Part shown: positions 1-8,045 of the stretch, piece by piece
How the letters are laid out: each line of letters opens with the position of its first letter
Numbering within the stretch: the first letter of the stretch is position 1
Origin: Ferruginibacter sp.
Lineage (GTDB): Bacteria > Bacteroidota > Bacteroidia > Chitinophagales > Chitinophagaceae
Assembly: GCA_025351645.1 (NCBI GenBank)
Contig: JANXVN010000312.1
Coordinates: forward strand, 1 to 48,206
DNA: 48,206 nt
Reading direction: 5' to 3'
Made by a program: the position numbers and the translations under genes
The notes under the pieces: model-generated
The model's input: the letters and a program-made list of their open reading frames with translations, nothing else
Database searches by the model: none
What the model was told of the DNA's origin: nothing

Positions 1-57
1 ACCGATAGTACCAACGTTTAAGTGGGGTTTATCCCTCTTGAAAGATTCTTTTGCCAT
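1..57 (-). CDS. tuf: Elongation factor Tu, 5' end only
   Basis: The first 19 codons of a minus-strand gene that runs off the left edge. They encode MAKESFKRDKPHLNVGTIG, the characteristic EF-Tu N-terminus leading into the GTP-binding P-loop. EF-Tu delivers aminoacyl-tRNA to the ribosome. It is preceded by four tRNA genes on the same strand, in the order Thr, Tyr, Gly, Thr, a classical tRNA-tuf arrangement, so it is probably co-transcribed with them. No Shine-Dalgarno sequence is visible before the ATG. Confidence 0.95.
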   Translation of the reverse strand, partial: MAKESFKRDKPHLNVGTIG

Positions 58-196
58 TGTTTAATTTTTAATAATTGTTTTGAAAATTGGTTTTCATTTT
101 GAGCCTGTAACCATTGGCTTATCGTTTAATGAATTAAGTACTGCATAAATCCTCTTGCCCTGCGCTCTTGCACTCAATATTATATTGAATTTTAAG

Positions 197-268
197 AGCC
201 GTTGGTGAGAATCGAACTCACGACCTCTTCCCTACCAAGGAAGTGCTCTACCCCTGAGCTACAAAGGC
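197..268 (-). tRNA. tRNA-Thr (anticodon GGT)
   Basis: Minus-strand cloverleaf. The anticodon stem CTTCC/GGAAG encloses the loop TTGGTAG, giving anticodon GGT (codon ACC). The D-arm AGCTC and T-loop TTCGATT are present. The acceptor stem GCCTTTG / CAACGGC has one apparent T-C mismatch at pair 4. No CCA is encoded. It lies nearest to tuf. Confidence 0.93.
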
Positions 269-348
269 TTAAAAAGCAAATCGTAAAAAATTACACGCTA
301 CCTTACTATTAAAAAGAACTTGCTTGCTATTACCAAAAAGTAATAATG

Positions 349-421
349 AGCGGAAGACGAGGCTCGAACTCGCCACCTATAGCTTGGAAGGCTATCGCTC
401 TACCAAATGAGCTACTTCCGC
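349..421 (-). tRNA. tRNA-Gly (anticodon TCC)
   Basis: Minus-strand cloverleaf with acceptor GCGGAAG/CTTCCGC, anticodon stem ATAGC/GCTAT and loop CTTCCAA, giving anticodon TCC (codon GGA). The T-loop TTCGAGC is present. No CCA is encoded. Third gene of the four-tRNA cluster in transcription order. Confidence 0.95.
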
Positions 422-555
422 TTTTACTAATGTGAAAATTTTAAAATGGATCAATGTGAAAATTGACTCACCCTACAAACTTTCCTAAAACACTAAAATT
501 ATTAAATGCGAAAATTGAGCAATTTTTCAATTGAACAATTTTCACATTTTATTTG

Positions 556-638
<83 letters not shown>

Positions 639-687
639 AAAACAAGTACACAAGAAATATATTAAAAAAACAATTTCAAAGTATCAG

Positions 688-760
688 AGCCGAAGACTGG
701 AGTCGAACCAGCGACCTACTGATTACAAATCAGTTGCTCTACCAACTGAGCTACTTCGGC
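688..760 (-). tRNA. tRNA-Thr (anticodon TGT)
   Basis: Minus-strand cloverleaf with acceptor GCCGAAG/CTTCGGC, anticodon stem ACTGA/TCAGT and loop TTTGTAA, giving anticodon TGT (codon ACA). The T-arm CTGG TTCGACT CCAG is intact. It is the promoter-proximal gene of the tRNA-tuf unit. Confidence 0.95.
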
Positions 761-821
761 TTATTTGCTTAAAGAACTTCACAAAAAATTTGGAGTTACC
801 TGCACCTCTTTTTTGGGATGG

Positions 822-851
822 CAAAGGTAAGTATATTTGATTAACAGAAAT
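822..851 (-). promoter_or_regulatory. Candidate promoter of the tRNA-tuf unit
   Basis: On the minus strand, TACCTTTG (829-822) matches the Bacteroidota -7 box TAnnTTTG exactly. A weaker TTTC-type -33 box lies about 17 bases upstream. It sits about 60 bases before the first tRNA. No other clear promoter separates hpf from the tRNAs, and a terminator upstream isolates this unit from hpf. Spacing and -7 match are seen; function is inferred. Confidence 0.5.
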
Positions 852-911
852 ACTTTGTAAAATATTTTTTTACAATAAAGTTCAAAAAAACTTTAGAACG
901 CAAGATTGCAT

Positions 912-935
912 AAAAAAACCCCCGATTTTCGGGGG
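912..935 (-). terminator. Rho-independent terminator of hpf
   Basis: A perfect 7-bp GC-rich stem (CCCCCGA / TCGGGGG) with a TTT loop, followed on the minus strand by a run of seven T. It begins 8 bases after the hpf stop codon. Confidence 0.9.
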
Positions 936-942
936 TAATATA

Positions 943-1242
943 TTAAGCGGCGAGCCGGTCTTTTTTTCGTTTTATTTGCATTATGACTGAGTCTAATGCT
1001 TCATCAAAACTTTCTTCGAACGATTTTGATGAGTGCTTCACAAAAAATTCATACTTGGGAATATGTACTTTAATTTCTGCTACTTTATCCTTTATGGTGT
1101 GTACAACGTTATCCAATTTTAAATACACATCAACTTTTGTGATCCTATCATGGATCTGTAATAGTTTCGAAAGCTTCTTTTCAATATACAATTTTAACTT
1201 TGAATCTGCGTCAAAATGTACAGTCTGAATGTTTACGTTCAT
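943..1242 (-). CDS. hpf: Ribosome hibernation promoting factor (short HPF/RaiA type)
   Basis: A 99-residue protein with the S30AE/HPF fold pattern: an N-terminal beta strand (MNVNIQTVHF), a helix beginning DADSKLKLYIEKKL, then KVDVYLKL and AEIKVHIP strands and a C-terminal amphipathic helix ending in QIKRKKDRL. Such proteins bind the decoding region of the 30S subunit in stationary phase and silence ribosomes. The length matches the short form and lacks the C-terminal dimerisation domain of long HPF. It lies downstream of the Xer-type recombinase gene with a 198-bp gap and is followed by its own terminator. No Shine-Dalgarno precedes the ATG. Confidence 0.92.
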   Translation of the reverse strand: MNVNIQTVHFDADSKLKLYIEKKLSKLLQIHDRITKVDVYLKLDNVVHTIKDKVAEIKVHIPKYEFFVKHSSKSFEESFDEALDSVIMQIKRKKDRLAA

Positions 1243-1440
1243 AGCGATTTAATTTTAATCAGTGAATCAAATATGTGAAAGGTTTTAGGTAAAACAATTA
1301 TAGCATAGGCATTTTTTTATGATTTTTAAGTAACCCAATTTACATTTTAAAGTTAGTTCTTGCGGATGTTAATTCCAAAAAAAATGTACATCTGCAATGG
1401 TAAAACTAATAAGTCCATTTTTTATTGCACACACACCAAA

Positions 1441-2340
1441 TTAAGCCTTGGGGTGAGCTTTATTGTATACTTCTTTTAACTTTTCTATGGTGTTATGCGT
1501 ATAAACCTGCGTAGCGGCAAGGCTGCTATGGCCCAGCAATTCTTTTACGGCATTTATATCGGCACCATTATTCATTAAGTGAGTGGCAAAAGTGTGGCGC
1601 AGCACATGCGGGCTTTTTTTATCAATGGTAGTAACCGTTGCCAGGTATTTATTTACTACATTGTATACGTATTTTGGGTAAAGCTGCCTGCCTTTTGCAT
1701 TTACTAATAAATAGGTTTTATCAACATCTTTTATAGCTTGCTTATTACTTATGTATTGCTGAATGGATTGTATTAATTTATTGCTTACCGGCAATATCCT
1801 TTCTTTGTTGCCTTTGCCTAATACTTTTATGGCAACCCTGCTACTATCTATGTGCTCTTCTTTAAGGCTTATCAATTCTGCTTTGCGCATGCCTGTGCTA
1901 TACAGTAGCTCAAGTATGAGCGTGTTGGTTTTTCCATCCCAATCATCTGTAAATTCTACGTGATTAAATAAGGCCTCCATATCTTTTTCAGCTACAAATT
2001 GGGGCAGCCTTTTTTTTATCTTAGCAGATGTTATTGTAACCATTGGGCTAACCAGCAGTAGACCTTCTTTTAGTTGGTATTTAAAAAAAGATTTTAGGGT
2101 AGAAATTTTTCGGTTTATACTTCTGGATTCCATTTTTTTCTCCTTTAAGCCAGCCAACCAGCTACGCACAAAAATTGTTTTTATTTCTGTAAGAGAAGAA
2201 AGCCCGTATTGTATTTCGATAAAGTTTAAAAAATCGGTAAGGTCGTTTTGGTAAGATATAATTGTATGCTGCGAATATCTTTTCTGGAATTGTAGATAAT
2301 TTAAAAAGGGCTTTGTTTGTTGCAGATGGGTTATGGGCAT
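1441..2340 (-). CDS. Tyrosine recombinase, XerC/XerD type
   Basis: A 299-residue site-specific recombinase. The N-terminal SAM-like DNA-binding domain (FLNYLQFQKRYS, SYQNDL) is followed by the catalytic domain with all expected residues: Arg in STGMRKAEL, His-x-x-Arg in HVLRHTFATHL, His in LGHSSL and the nucleophile Tyr in VYTHNT. Xer proteins resolve chromosome dimers at dif. Length and sequence fit a chromosomal Xer rather than a phage integrase. Two in-frame starts exist. I chose the one at 2340 because the rpsU terminator ends directly before it, and the upstream start at 2358 would lie inside that hairpin. Whether it is XerC or XerD cannot be told here. Genes rpsU and hpf flank it on the same strand. 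Confidence 0.88.
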   Translation of the reverse strand: MPITHLQQTKPFLNYLQFQKRYSQHTIISYQNDLTDFLNFIEIQYGLSSLTEIKTIFVRSWLAGLKEKKMESRSINRKISTLKSFFKYQLKEGLLLVSPMVTITSAKIKKRLPQFVAEKDMEALFNHVEFTDDWDGKTNTLILELLYSTGMRKAELISLKEEHIDSSRVAIKVLGKGNKERILPVSNKLIQSIQQYISNKQAIKDVDKTYLLVNAKGRQLYPKYVYNVVNKYLATVTTIDKKSPHVLRHTFATHLMNNGADINAVKELLGHSSLAATQVYTHNTIEKLKEVYNKAHPKA

Positions 2341-2384
2341 AAAAAAACTGATAATCAAAGTTACATAGTAACCGGTTATCAGTT
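2341..2384 (-). terminator. Terminator between rpsU and the Xer recombinase
   Basis: On the minus strand a 9-bp perfect stem AACTGATAA / TTATCAGTT encloses a second small hairpin (GTTAC / GTAAC) and is followed by a run of T that ends at the recombinase ATG. It lies 27 bases beyond the rpsU stop codon. Confidence 0.75.
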
Positions 2385-2411
2385 TTAGATATTTTTAAGC
2401 GTGGAAAAAGA

Positions 2412-2609
2412 CTAAACGTCTATTTTGCCACTAGCTATATTCTGCTTATAAACTGCTTTTAACACTTGTGTACGGCGACGGATAGATGGCTTAATAAAAG
2501 CTTGTCTTTCCCTTAACTGTAACAAAACACGGCTTTTTTCGAATTTCTTCTTATATTTCTTTAACGCCTTGTCGATGTTTTCGCAATCTTTTGAGTCTAT
2601 TATTAACAT
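2412..2609 (-). CDS. rpsU: 30S ribosomal protein bS21
   Basis: A 65-residue basic protein, MLIIDSKDCENIDKALKKYK at its start, with the bS21 hallmarks KKFEKSRVLLQLRERQ and KPSIRRRTQVLKA. It is a small-subunit protein near the 3' end of 16S rRNA. An in-frame upstream ATG exists at 2675, but the residues it would add are unlike bS21, and a strong Shine-Dalgarno sits 8 bases before the ATG at 2609, which decides the start. A promoter lies just upstream and a terminator just downstream, so it is a single-gene unit. Confidence 0.95.
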   Translation of the reverse strand: MLIIDSKDCENIDKALKKYKKKFEKSRVLLQLRERQAFIKPSIRRRTQVLKAVYKQNIASGKIDV

Positions 2610-2617
2610 TTGTATAT

Positions 2618-2626
2618 ACCTCCTTT
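2618..2626 (-). promoter_or_regulatory. Exceptionally strong Shine-Dalgarno of rpsU
   Basis: On the minus strand AAAGGAGGT lies 8 bases before the rpsU ATG. It is a 9-base perfect complement to the anti-Shine-Dalgarno core. The other genes here that I checked lack anything comparable, as is usual in Bacteroidota. In Flavobacterium, bS21 helps sequester the anti-Shine-Dalgarno, and rpsU keeps a strong site as part of autoregulation (established knowledge); the same is inferred here. Confidence 0.85.
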
Positions 2627-2646
2627 GGTAGTTTTTTTTAGAAGCG

Positions 2647-2677
2647 CAAAGATAACAGAAATATTTAAAAATCAAAA
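2647..2677 (-). promoter_or_regulatory. Promoter of rpsU (Bacteroidota type)
   Basis: On the minus strand the -7 box TATCTTTG (2654-2647) matches TAnnTTTG perfectly, and a -33 box TTTTGA (2677-2672) lies 17 bases upstream. Transcription would start about 30 bases before the rpsU ATG, leaving a short leader that contains the Shine-Dalgarno. Confidence 0.75.
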
Positions 2678-2701
2678 TAATAAAAAAAGTATTTTTGAGG
2701 A

Positions 2702-3298
2702 ATGTTTACAGGAATAATTGAAACAACCGGCACGGTGCAAAATATCATCGCCATAGGCACCAATAAAACTTTTTGGATACAATCCTCCATCTCCAACCAG
2801 TTTACTATTGACCAAAGCGTATCCCACAATGGGGTTTGCCTTACGGTGGAAGAAATACAAGATGGTTTGCACAGGGTTACAGCCATTGAAGAAACCTTAG
2901 TAAAAACAAACCTTAATAGCTGGAAAACCGGCTCTGTAATTAATATAGAAAGATGCCTGCAAATGCACGGCAGGCTAGATGGGCACATAGTACAAGGCCA
3001 TGTAGATGCGGTAGCCGCCTGTATTGAAACCGTTACAAAAGATGGCAGTTGGGAATATACTTTTCAATTTGACAAAAAATTTGCCGCATTTATTATTGAA
3101 AAAGGCTCCATTGCAGTAAATGGTATCAGCCTTACCATTTTTAATGTAAAAGAAGATAGTTTTACAGTGGCAATCATCCCCTACACTTACCAGCATACCA
3201 ATATGCATTACCTGCATGCAGGCGATAACATAAATATTGAGTTTGATATGGTTGGCAAATATGTAAATAGGTTTATGGAATTAAAGCAAGCTAATTAA
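2702..3298 (+). CDS. ribE: Riboflavin synthase, alpha chain
   Basis: A 198-residue protein starting MFTGIIETTGTV, the signature N-terminus of riboflavin synthase, which dismutates two 6,7-dimethyl-8-ribityllumazine molecules to riboflavin in the cytosol. It has two lumazine-binding repeats: residues 1 to about 95 (SVSHNGVCLTV) and about 98 to 190 (GHIVQGHVDAV, GSIAVNGISLTI). Length is typical. It is transcribed away from rpsU. TATTTTTG at 2690-2697 matches a -7 box, but lies so close to the ATG that the mRNA would be nearly leaderless; this is only a possibility. No other rib gene is nearby. Confidence 0.95.
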   Translation: MFTGIIETTGTVQNIIAIGTNKTFWIQSSISNQFTIDQSVSHNGVCLTVEEIQDGLHRVTAIEETLVKTNLNSWKTGSVINIERCLQMHGRLDGHIVQGHVDAVAACIETVTKDGSWEYTFQFDKKFAAFIIEKGSIAVNGISLTIFNVKEDSFTVAIIPYTYQHTNMHYLHAGDNINIEFDMVGKYVNRFMELKQAN

Positions 3299-3350
3299 CT
3301 CTACAACATTTAAGCCTTCAATAATTAAACTACCCCTAAAACTAACTTCA

Positions 3351-4517
3351 ATGAAAGCTACTTCTTTAACAAGAATCATACTTAAATACGACAGGCTTTT
3401 GCTGTTACTCTGCTGGATGATTAGTGCAGCGTTCTATTTAAAAGTATTTGGTATTGTTACCATACAAGAAGCAATAAAATATATAAGGGAGGCTAACCGT
3501 TTTATAGATGGCAGCAACTTTTCACAGCCGCGATACTGGTTTTATTGTACTACTATTTTTATAATCGCATTGGCGTTTAAGCTTAAGTTAGGTATTATAG
3601 GCGCATTCGTTTTACAATCGTTATTTAACCTTTTTGCCTTCTCTTTTTTTTATACCGAATTAAAAAAACTCTTTCAAATTCCGTTTACCGCTCTTTTTGT
3701 AATTGCTTACTTGTTACTTTTTTGGCCGTATCAAAGCTGGATTGTATTTTTATTTACAGAATCCGCTTTTTTTAGCGCCATACTTATTTTACTTGGTGCA
3801 ATAATGCGCTACAAGCCTGATAGCATAAAACATATCATAATCATTTCTTTTGCCTTATTGCTTGTAATTATTTCGCGCCCGTTAGGCATTCTTTTTATAC
3901 CTGCCGTTTATGCTTACTTCTTTTACAGCGCCAATAAAAAATGGAAAATCATCCTTGGAGGTATTTCCGTACTACTTTTTATAGCCGTTTTTTACATCAT
4001 CAATATTATCTTTTCAACTATACCCGACTGGCACATTACACAGGCCTTTGAACAAGAAAGTATCATCTGCGATTTGCCCACTACTACCCCATCCCACACC
4101 GCCATTTATTTAGCAGCGGGTGCTACGCCTGTCTATCAATTATTTTATTATGTAACGCATAATTTTGAGCACTTTTTATATTTTATGACAGTAAAGCTTC
4201 AATACTTTTTTTTATTGATGAGGCCATATTTTAGCAAGGCGCATAACTATTATGTATTGCTGAATGTAGTGCCAATCTATCTTTTAGCCTTAGTGAGCTT
4301 CTTTATAAAACAGGTGAAATTTAATCGGGGAATAACTCTTTTTTTAGCAACGATTCTTTCAGTGTATACTGTAACCATCATCTTTCAGTGCGATGATTAC
4401 CACAACCGTTTTATTCTTTCTATATACCCTTGCTTTGTAGTTTTAGCGGCAAAAACTGCAGATTATTTTGCCTCACGCTTTTTAAGCACAACAAATAAAC
4501 TACCCGTATCAGCGTAA
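3351..4517 (+). CDS. Multi-pass membrane protein, possibly GT-C type glycosyltransferase
   Basis: A 388-residue, strongly hydrophobic protein with roughly ten predicted membrane segments (first about residues 14-34, last about 360-380). I do not recognise a family with certainty. The layout (an early luminal loop, then many helices with short aromatic loops, and a polar loop with CDLPTTTPSHT near residues 230-250) resembles GT-C membrane glycosyltransferases that use lipid-linked sugars, but no catalytic motif is clear. It follows ribE by 52 bases and may be co-transcribed. Its 3' end overlaps the 3' end of the convergent methyltransferase gene by 55 bases. Confidence 0.75.
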   Translation: MKATSLTRIILKYDRLLLLLCWMISAAFYLKVFGIVTIQEAIKYIREANRFIDGSNFSQPRYWFYCTTIFIIALAFKLKLGIIGAFVLQSLFNLFAFSFFYTELKKLFQIPFTALFVIAYLLLFWPYQSWIVFLFTESAFFSAILILLGAIMRYKPDSIKHIIIISFALLLVIISRPLGILFIPAVYAYFFYSANKKWKIILGGISVLLFIAVFYIINIIFSTIPDWHITQAFEQESIICDLPTTTPSHTAIYLAAGATPVYQLFYYVTHNFEHFLYFMTVKLQYFFLLMRPYFSKAHNYYVLLNVVPIYLLALVSFFIKQVKFNRGITLFLATILSVYTVTIIFQCDDYHNRFILSIYPCFVVLAAKTADYFASRFLSTTNKLPVSA

Positions 4518-5347
4518 AATAAATGTTGCTTTAAATTTAACAGGTGAAAAATTTTAGTAAATATTTTGGAGAGAAAAGATAGCTTGTAATAGCTAAGCCG
4601 GTTTAGTAAAAATTGCACATCGGCATATTGCCCGCAGCTGTTATGATGGGCTATTTGAAGCCCGTTTCGATTTGCGAAAACTTCAAGGGTTTGCTTTGTA
4701 AAATATTGGATATGCTCTATCGGCTTATACTGAAACCATTTTTTACCAAACAGCTTTCTTTGCAGGCTATTGTAGTTAGGTGTTACCATAATTATAACGC
4801 CATCTGCCGCTACCAAATTACTCAACTGCTTAAAAGCCACATCAAGCGCTGTAATATGTTCAATTACATCAAATAGCGTAATTACCTGGTATTTAATATT
4901 ACTTTTAAATTTTTCAATGGCAATATGGTGTACTTTTTTGCCAGCCTTATTTAAATCGATGCACATTTCCTGGTCAAGCTCCAGCCCTTCGCTTTGCCAG
5001 CCTTTTGCATTCATTATTTCCAGGCAATAGCCGGCTGCACAACCGATATCTAATGCATGATAGGCTGTACCCGTTGGCATAAAAGGTGCCGCATCTTTCA
5101 ACCATCTTTCAAAATTTTTTACACGCAATATTTTTTCCTGCTCATAACCAACATAGCCATAATCTTTATTTTTAAAATAACTGTGCTGATAAATACTTTC
5201 TAGCTGGTCGTTTTTTATGCGGGGGCTTACGTACACAAAATTGCATTGGCTGCACTGCACAATGTTGAAGCCCCCTTTATTTAAAACAGGCTTTGTAGTT
5301 GTACTGTTACACAAAGAACAAGGGTAATGCTGGGTTACGAATTCCAT
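4463..5347 (-). CDS. Class I SAM-dependent methyltransferase with N-terminal zinc ribbon
   Basis: A 294-residue protein. Residues about 9-40 hold a CxxC...CxxC pair (PCSLCNS and QCSQCNFVY), likely one zinc site. A Rossmann methyltransferase domain follows, with the SAM-binding glycine motif ALDIGCAAGYCLE near residue 98, an acidic strand end (GLELD), and LFDVIEHI, a motif IV-like segment seen in the Methyltransf_23 group. Relatives often modify sugars or lipids in surface polysaccharide pathways; the substrate here is unknown. It lies 33 bases downstream of the Hsp70 gene on the same strand and probably shares its transcript, though a functional link is not evident. Confidence 0.85.
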   Translation of the reverse strand: MEFVTQHYPCSLCNSTTTKPVLNKGGFNIVQCSQCNFVYVSPRIKNDQLESIYQHSYFKNKDYGYVGYEQEKILRVKNFERWLKDAAPFMPTGTAYHALDIGCAAGYCLEIMNAKGWQSEGLELDQEMCIDLNKAGKKVHHIAIEKFKSNIKYQVITLFDVIEHITALDVAFKQLSNLVAADGVIIMVTPNYNSLQRKLFGKKWFQYKPIEHIQYFTKQTLEVFANRNGLQIAHHNSCGQYADVQFLLNRLSYYKLSFLSKIFTKIFHLLNLKQHLFYADTGSLFVVLKKREAK

Positions 5348-5380
5348 AAAATTATTGAATAGTGAAGGTAATAAATAATT

Positions 5381-7237
5381 TTAAACCGCCTTTCCTTTCA
5401 TGGCGGTGGAAATTGCCTGGTCCATAATGCGCTCTGCAAACGGGCGGCTTATATCATTTAGCGTTTCAACCTTTGTGTGTATCAAATCCTTATCCTCCAT
5501 GGTGATAGATAATTGCAGTGCCTGCATGGCGGCCGCCGTTTCCATTAATTCTTCTTTGGTAAGATGTGCCGCATTTTTTTGGATAAACTTTTCCGTTGTT
5601 TCCAATAGTTGCTCGCCTTCCGTCCTGGCTTCTACCAATGCCCTGGTGGCGATGTCTTCTTTGGCGTGTGTGATGGAATCCAGCAGCATTTTTTCCAGCT
5701 CTTCATCAGATAAATCCTGCTGTGCTTTTACTTCAATAGTTTGCTCTACGCCGCTGCGTAATTCTTTTGCTTTTACTACCAGTATGCCATCTGCATTTAT
5801 CAAAAAACTTACTTCTACTTTTGGTAAGCCGGCTGGCATCCCTGGTATACCGGTAAGGTTAAATTCAGCCAGTTTGCGGTTGTCTTTCACCATATCTCTT
5901 TCTCCTTGAAAAACAGATATCTTCATGCCGCTTTGCCCATCTTTATACGTTGTATATTGTCGGGATGCCTTGTTAGGTATCTTCGAATTTCTTGGTATCA
6001 TCACATCCATCAGCCCGCCCATAGTTTCTATGCCTAGCGAGAGCGGCGTAATATCCAGCAGCAAAACTTCTTTATTATTGCCCGCTAAAATATCGGCTTG
6101 TATAGCTGCGCCAAGTGCAACTATTTCATCCGGGTTAACCGTATCGTTTACTGGCCTGCCAAAAAATTTGCTGATGCTTTCCTTTACCAGCGGCACTCTT
6201 GTAGAACCGCCTACCATTACTACCACATTAATATCCTTCGGTTTTAAGCCCGCATCTTTTAACGCATTTATACAACTGGCTATTGTTTTATCAACCATTG
6301 GCTGTATCAATGCCTGCAATGTTTCTTTGGTGATAATTAATTTATCGCCATTAAGCATTCCTTCAAAATGATCGTTGTTAGAAAGATGGATCTTTGCGGC
6401 TTCTGCTTTCAGCCGGATAGCCTGCGCAAATTCTTTATTGGCTTTTAATTCATCTTCGCTGATGCCGGCTTGTTGCAGCCAGTATTTTACAATGCTATTA
6501 TCAATGTCGTCGCCGCCTAAATAAGTATCGCCGTTGGTAGATAAAACTTCAAAAATACCATTACTTATTTTTAAGATAGAGATATCAAAAGTACCGCCGC
6601 CAAGGTCATACACGGCAATGGTTTTTTCTTCCTCTTTATGCAGCCCTAATCCGTATGCAAGGCTGGCCGCTGTTGGTTCGTTTACAATGCGCAATACATC
6701 AAGCCCGGCTAGTTTTCCTGCATCCCTGGTGGCTTGCCTTTGGGCATCGTTAAAGTAGGCGGGCACTGTTATTACGGCTTTGTTTACCGGTGTTTTTAAA
6801 ATATGTTCTGCCCGTTGTTTTAATTCTTTTAAAATGAAAGAAGACAAATCTACAGGCGAATAAAACTTGTTGCCTACCTGCACTTTTACCAGGCTTTGGG
6901 TATTGTCATCAATTACTTTATAAGAGAAGAAGGAAGTATTTTCCTTGATATCGTTGTACGATTTACCCATGAGGCGCTTGGCAGAAAAGATGGTGTTTTG
7001 CGGTTCGGTAAGCAGGAAGTTTTTTGCAGCCTCGCCTACTGTTACGTTTCCATACGCATCAAAATGTACTACGGATGGTACCAGCGAACTGCTGTTGTGT
7101 TCCTTCAGCGCAATGGGCATTTTTGTTTCGGGGTGGATGATGGCGACCAAACTATTGGTGGTGCCTAAATCTATGCCTACTATAATTTCTTGTTGCTGCA
7201 AACTGCCTGTTGCTATATTGATTGCGATTTTTGCCAT
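5381..7237 (-). CDS. hscA: Hsp70-family chaperone, HscA-like
   Basis: A 618-residue Hsp70. The nucleotide-binding domain (residues about 18-390) shows GIDLGTTNS at 21-29, the actin-like [29 protein letters not shown], the phosphate-2 motif [10 protein letters not shown] and [11 protein letters not shown]. The substrate-binding domain begins after [13 protein letters not shown]. DnaK is usually longer with an acidic glycine-rich tail; this protein has a short tail, no EEVD-like end, and a roughly 17-residue extension before the first strand, as in HscA, the chaperone that helps IscU release iron-sulfur clusters. No hscB, iscU or fdx is adjacent, so a DnaK paralogue is the alternative. Confidence 0.82.
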   Translation of the reverse strand: MAKIAINIATGSLQQQEIIVGIDLGTTNSLVAIIHPETKMPIALKEHNSSSLVPSVVHFDAYGNVTVGEAAKNFLLTEPQNTIFSAKRLMGKSYNDIKENTSFFSYKVIDDNTQSLVKVQVGNKFYSPVDLSSFILKELKQRAEHILKTPVNKAVITVPAYFNDAQRQATRDAGKLAGLDVLRIVNEPTAASLAYGLGLHKEEEKTIAVYDLGGGTFDISILKISNGIFEVLSTNGDTYLGGDDIDNSIVKYWLQQAGISEDELKANKEFAQAIRLKAEAAKIHLSNNDHFEGMLNGDKLIITKETLQALIQPMVDKTIASCINALKDAGLKPKDINVVVMVGGSTRVPLVKESISKFFGRPVNDTVNPDEIVALGAAIQADILAGNNKEVLLLDITPLSLGIETMGGLMDVMIPRNSKIPNKASRQYTTYKDGQSGMKISVFQGERDMVKDNRKLAEFNLTGIPGMPAGLPKVEVSFLINADGILVVKAKELRSGVEQTIEVKAQQDLSDEELEKMLLDSITHAKEDIATRALVEARTEGEQLLETTEKFIQKNAAHLTKEELMETAAAMQALQLSITMEDKDLIHTKVETLNDISRPFAERIMDQAISTAMKGKAV

Positions 7238-7689
7238 AGTTTTTAAGGATGCTTGTATTTGATCCTTGCTGCAAAAGTAACAAATAATGAAGGCTGCTGT
7301 TAATTGTTACATCTTGTTAATTTGCGAAATGAGAAATTAAAGCCTTGTTTTTAAATTAGCCTTGCTGCTATTAAGGTGTTGATTAAAATATCGCACCAGC
7401 ATAAGCCCCATACATAGTGGAAAAAAATGCCTGAAAAACCGATGTACAAGAGTGCGACGTCCGCCCGGCTGCCATTCGGACGGGCCTATGAAGCCGACCG
7501 TAGCTTCCTGGTTGGGGCAACAAAAAAAAAGGCCAATTAAAAATTAAGAATTAAGAATTAAGAATTTTATCAGTCACTGGTACCAATGTATAATTTGATG
7601 GCTTTTTCGAATTGGAAAAACAATAAACAAAAAACCATAAACAAAAAACTATTGTACATTTGGCCTTTATAAGTTCTTTACTTTACTCA
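7238..7689. other. Intergenic region with AT-rich and GTACAAG repeats
   Basis: No gene is seen. It holds a GTACAAGAGTGCGACG motif at 7444-7459 that recurs near 33.3 and 33.6 kb, three tandem TTAAGAA units near 7545-7566, and an AACAATAAACAAAAAAC-type stretch at 7619-7654. TACATTTG at 7655-7662 matches a -7 promoter box and could drive the riboswitch-metE transcript, but no good -33 box is visible. Confidence 0.6.
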
Positions 7690-7875
7690 ATACAAAGCGA
7701 TAAGGGTTTTACTTTACGTAAATTAATAGGGAATTGTGCGCAAATCACAAGCTGTCCCGCAACTGTAGGTAACTCAAAAGTTTTTATCAGGTATGCCCAC
7801 TGTGCCGCTAAACGGTATGGGAAGGGCGATAAAAATGTTACAAGCCAGGAGACCTGCCTTTATCGTATTGACAAT
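7690..7875 (+). promoter_or_regulatory. Cobalamin (adenosylcobalamin-type) riboswitch
   Basis: Conserved B12-riboswitch blocks appear in order: TTAATAGGGAA at 7723-7733, GCTGTCCCGCAACTGTA at 7751-7767, the CCACTGTGCCG...TATGGGAAGG block at about 7797-7825, and the B12 box AGCCAGGAGACCTGCC at 7843-7858. It precedes metE, the B12-independent methionine synthase, on the same strand. This is the classic logic: B12 present shuts down metE so that the B12-dependent enzyme is used. Confidence 0.95.
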
Positions 7876-7910
7876 GCTTTCGTGGAATGAAGCAGTTGGC
7901 AGGCTTTGGC
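7844..7910 (+). promoter_or_regulatory. Candidate riboswitch expression platform
   Basis: The B12-box segment GCCA (7844-7847) and CCTGCC (7853-7858) can pair with GGCAGG (7898-7903) and TGGC (7907-7910) downstream, giving a 10-bp interrupted helix that competes with the ligand-bound aptamer. Complementarity is seen; its regulatory role is inferred. No T-run follows directly, so it may not act as a simple terminator. Confidence 0.45.
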
Positions 7911-8045
7911 ATATTTAATTTTATAGCAGTTTTATTGCTATGCGTTTGCGTGCCTATGCCCTCTCACCTACTTTATTTTACAAAACATTTTTTGGTTTTA
8001 GCAAGGGGCTTTTAACTGATCTCATCATCATTTTAAAAGTTTTAC

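Noticed and set aside
1441..2340. Xer recombinase as a phage or island integrase
   Set aside because: It sits between housekeeping genes rpsU and hpf, has chromosomal Xer length and motifs, and shows no att-like duplication of the nearby tRNA ends.
2665..3217. Minus-strand open frames opposite ribE
   Set aside because: Antisense to riboflavin synthase; they overlap the rpsU promoter and show no protein-like pattern.
5400..6371. Plus-strand open frames of 148 and 169 residues inside the Hsp70 gene
   Set aside because: Antisense shadows of a clearly coding Hsp70; serine-rich composition typical of such shadows.
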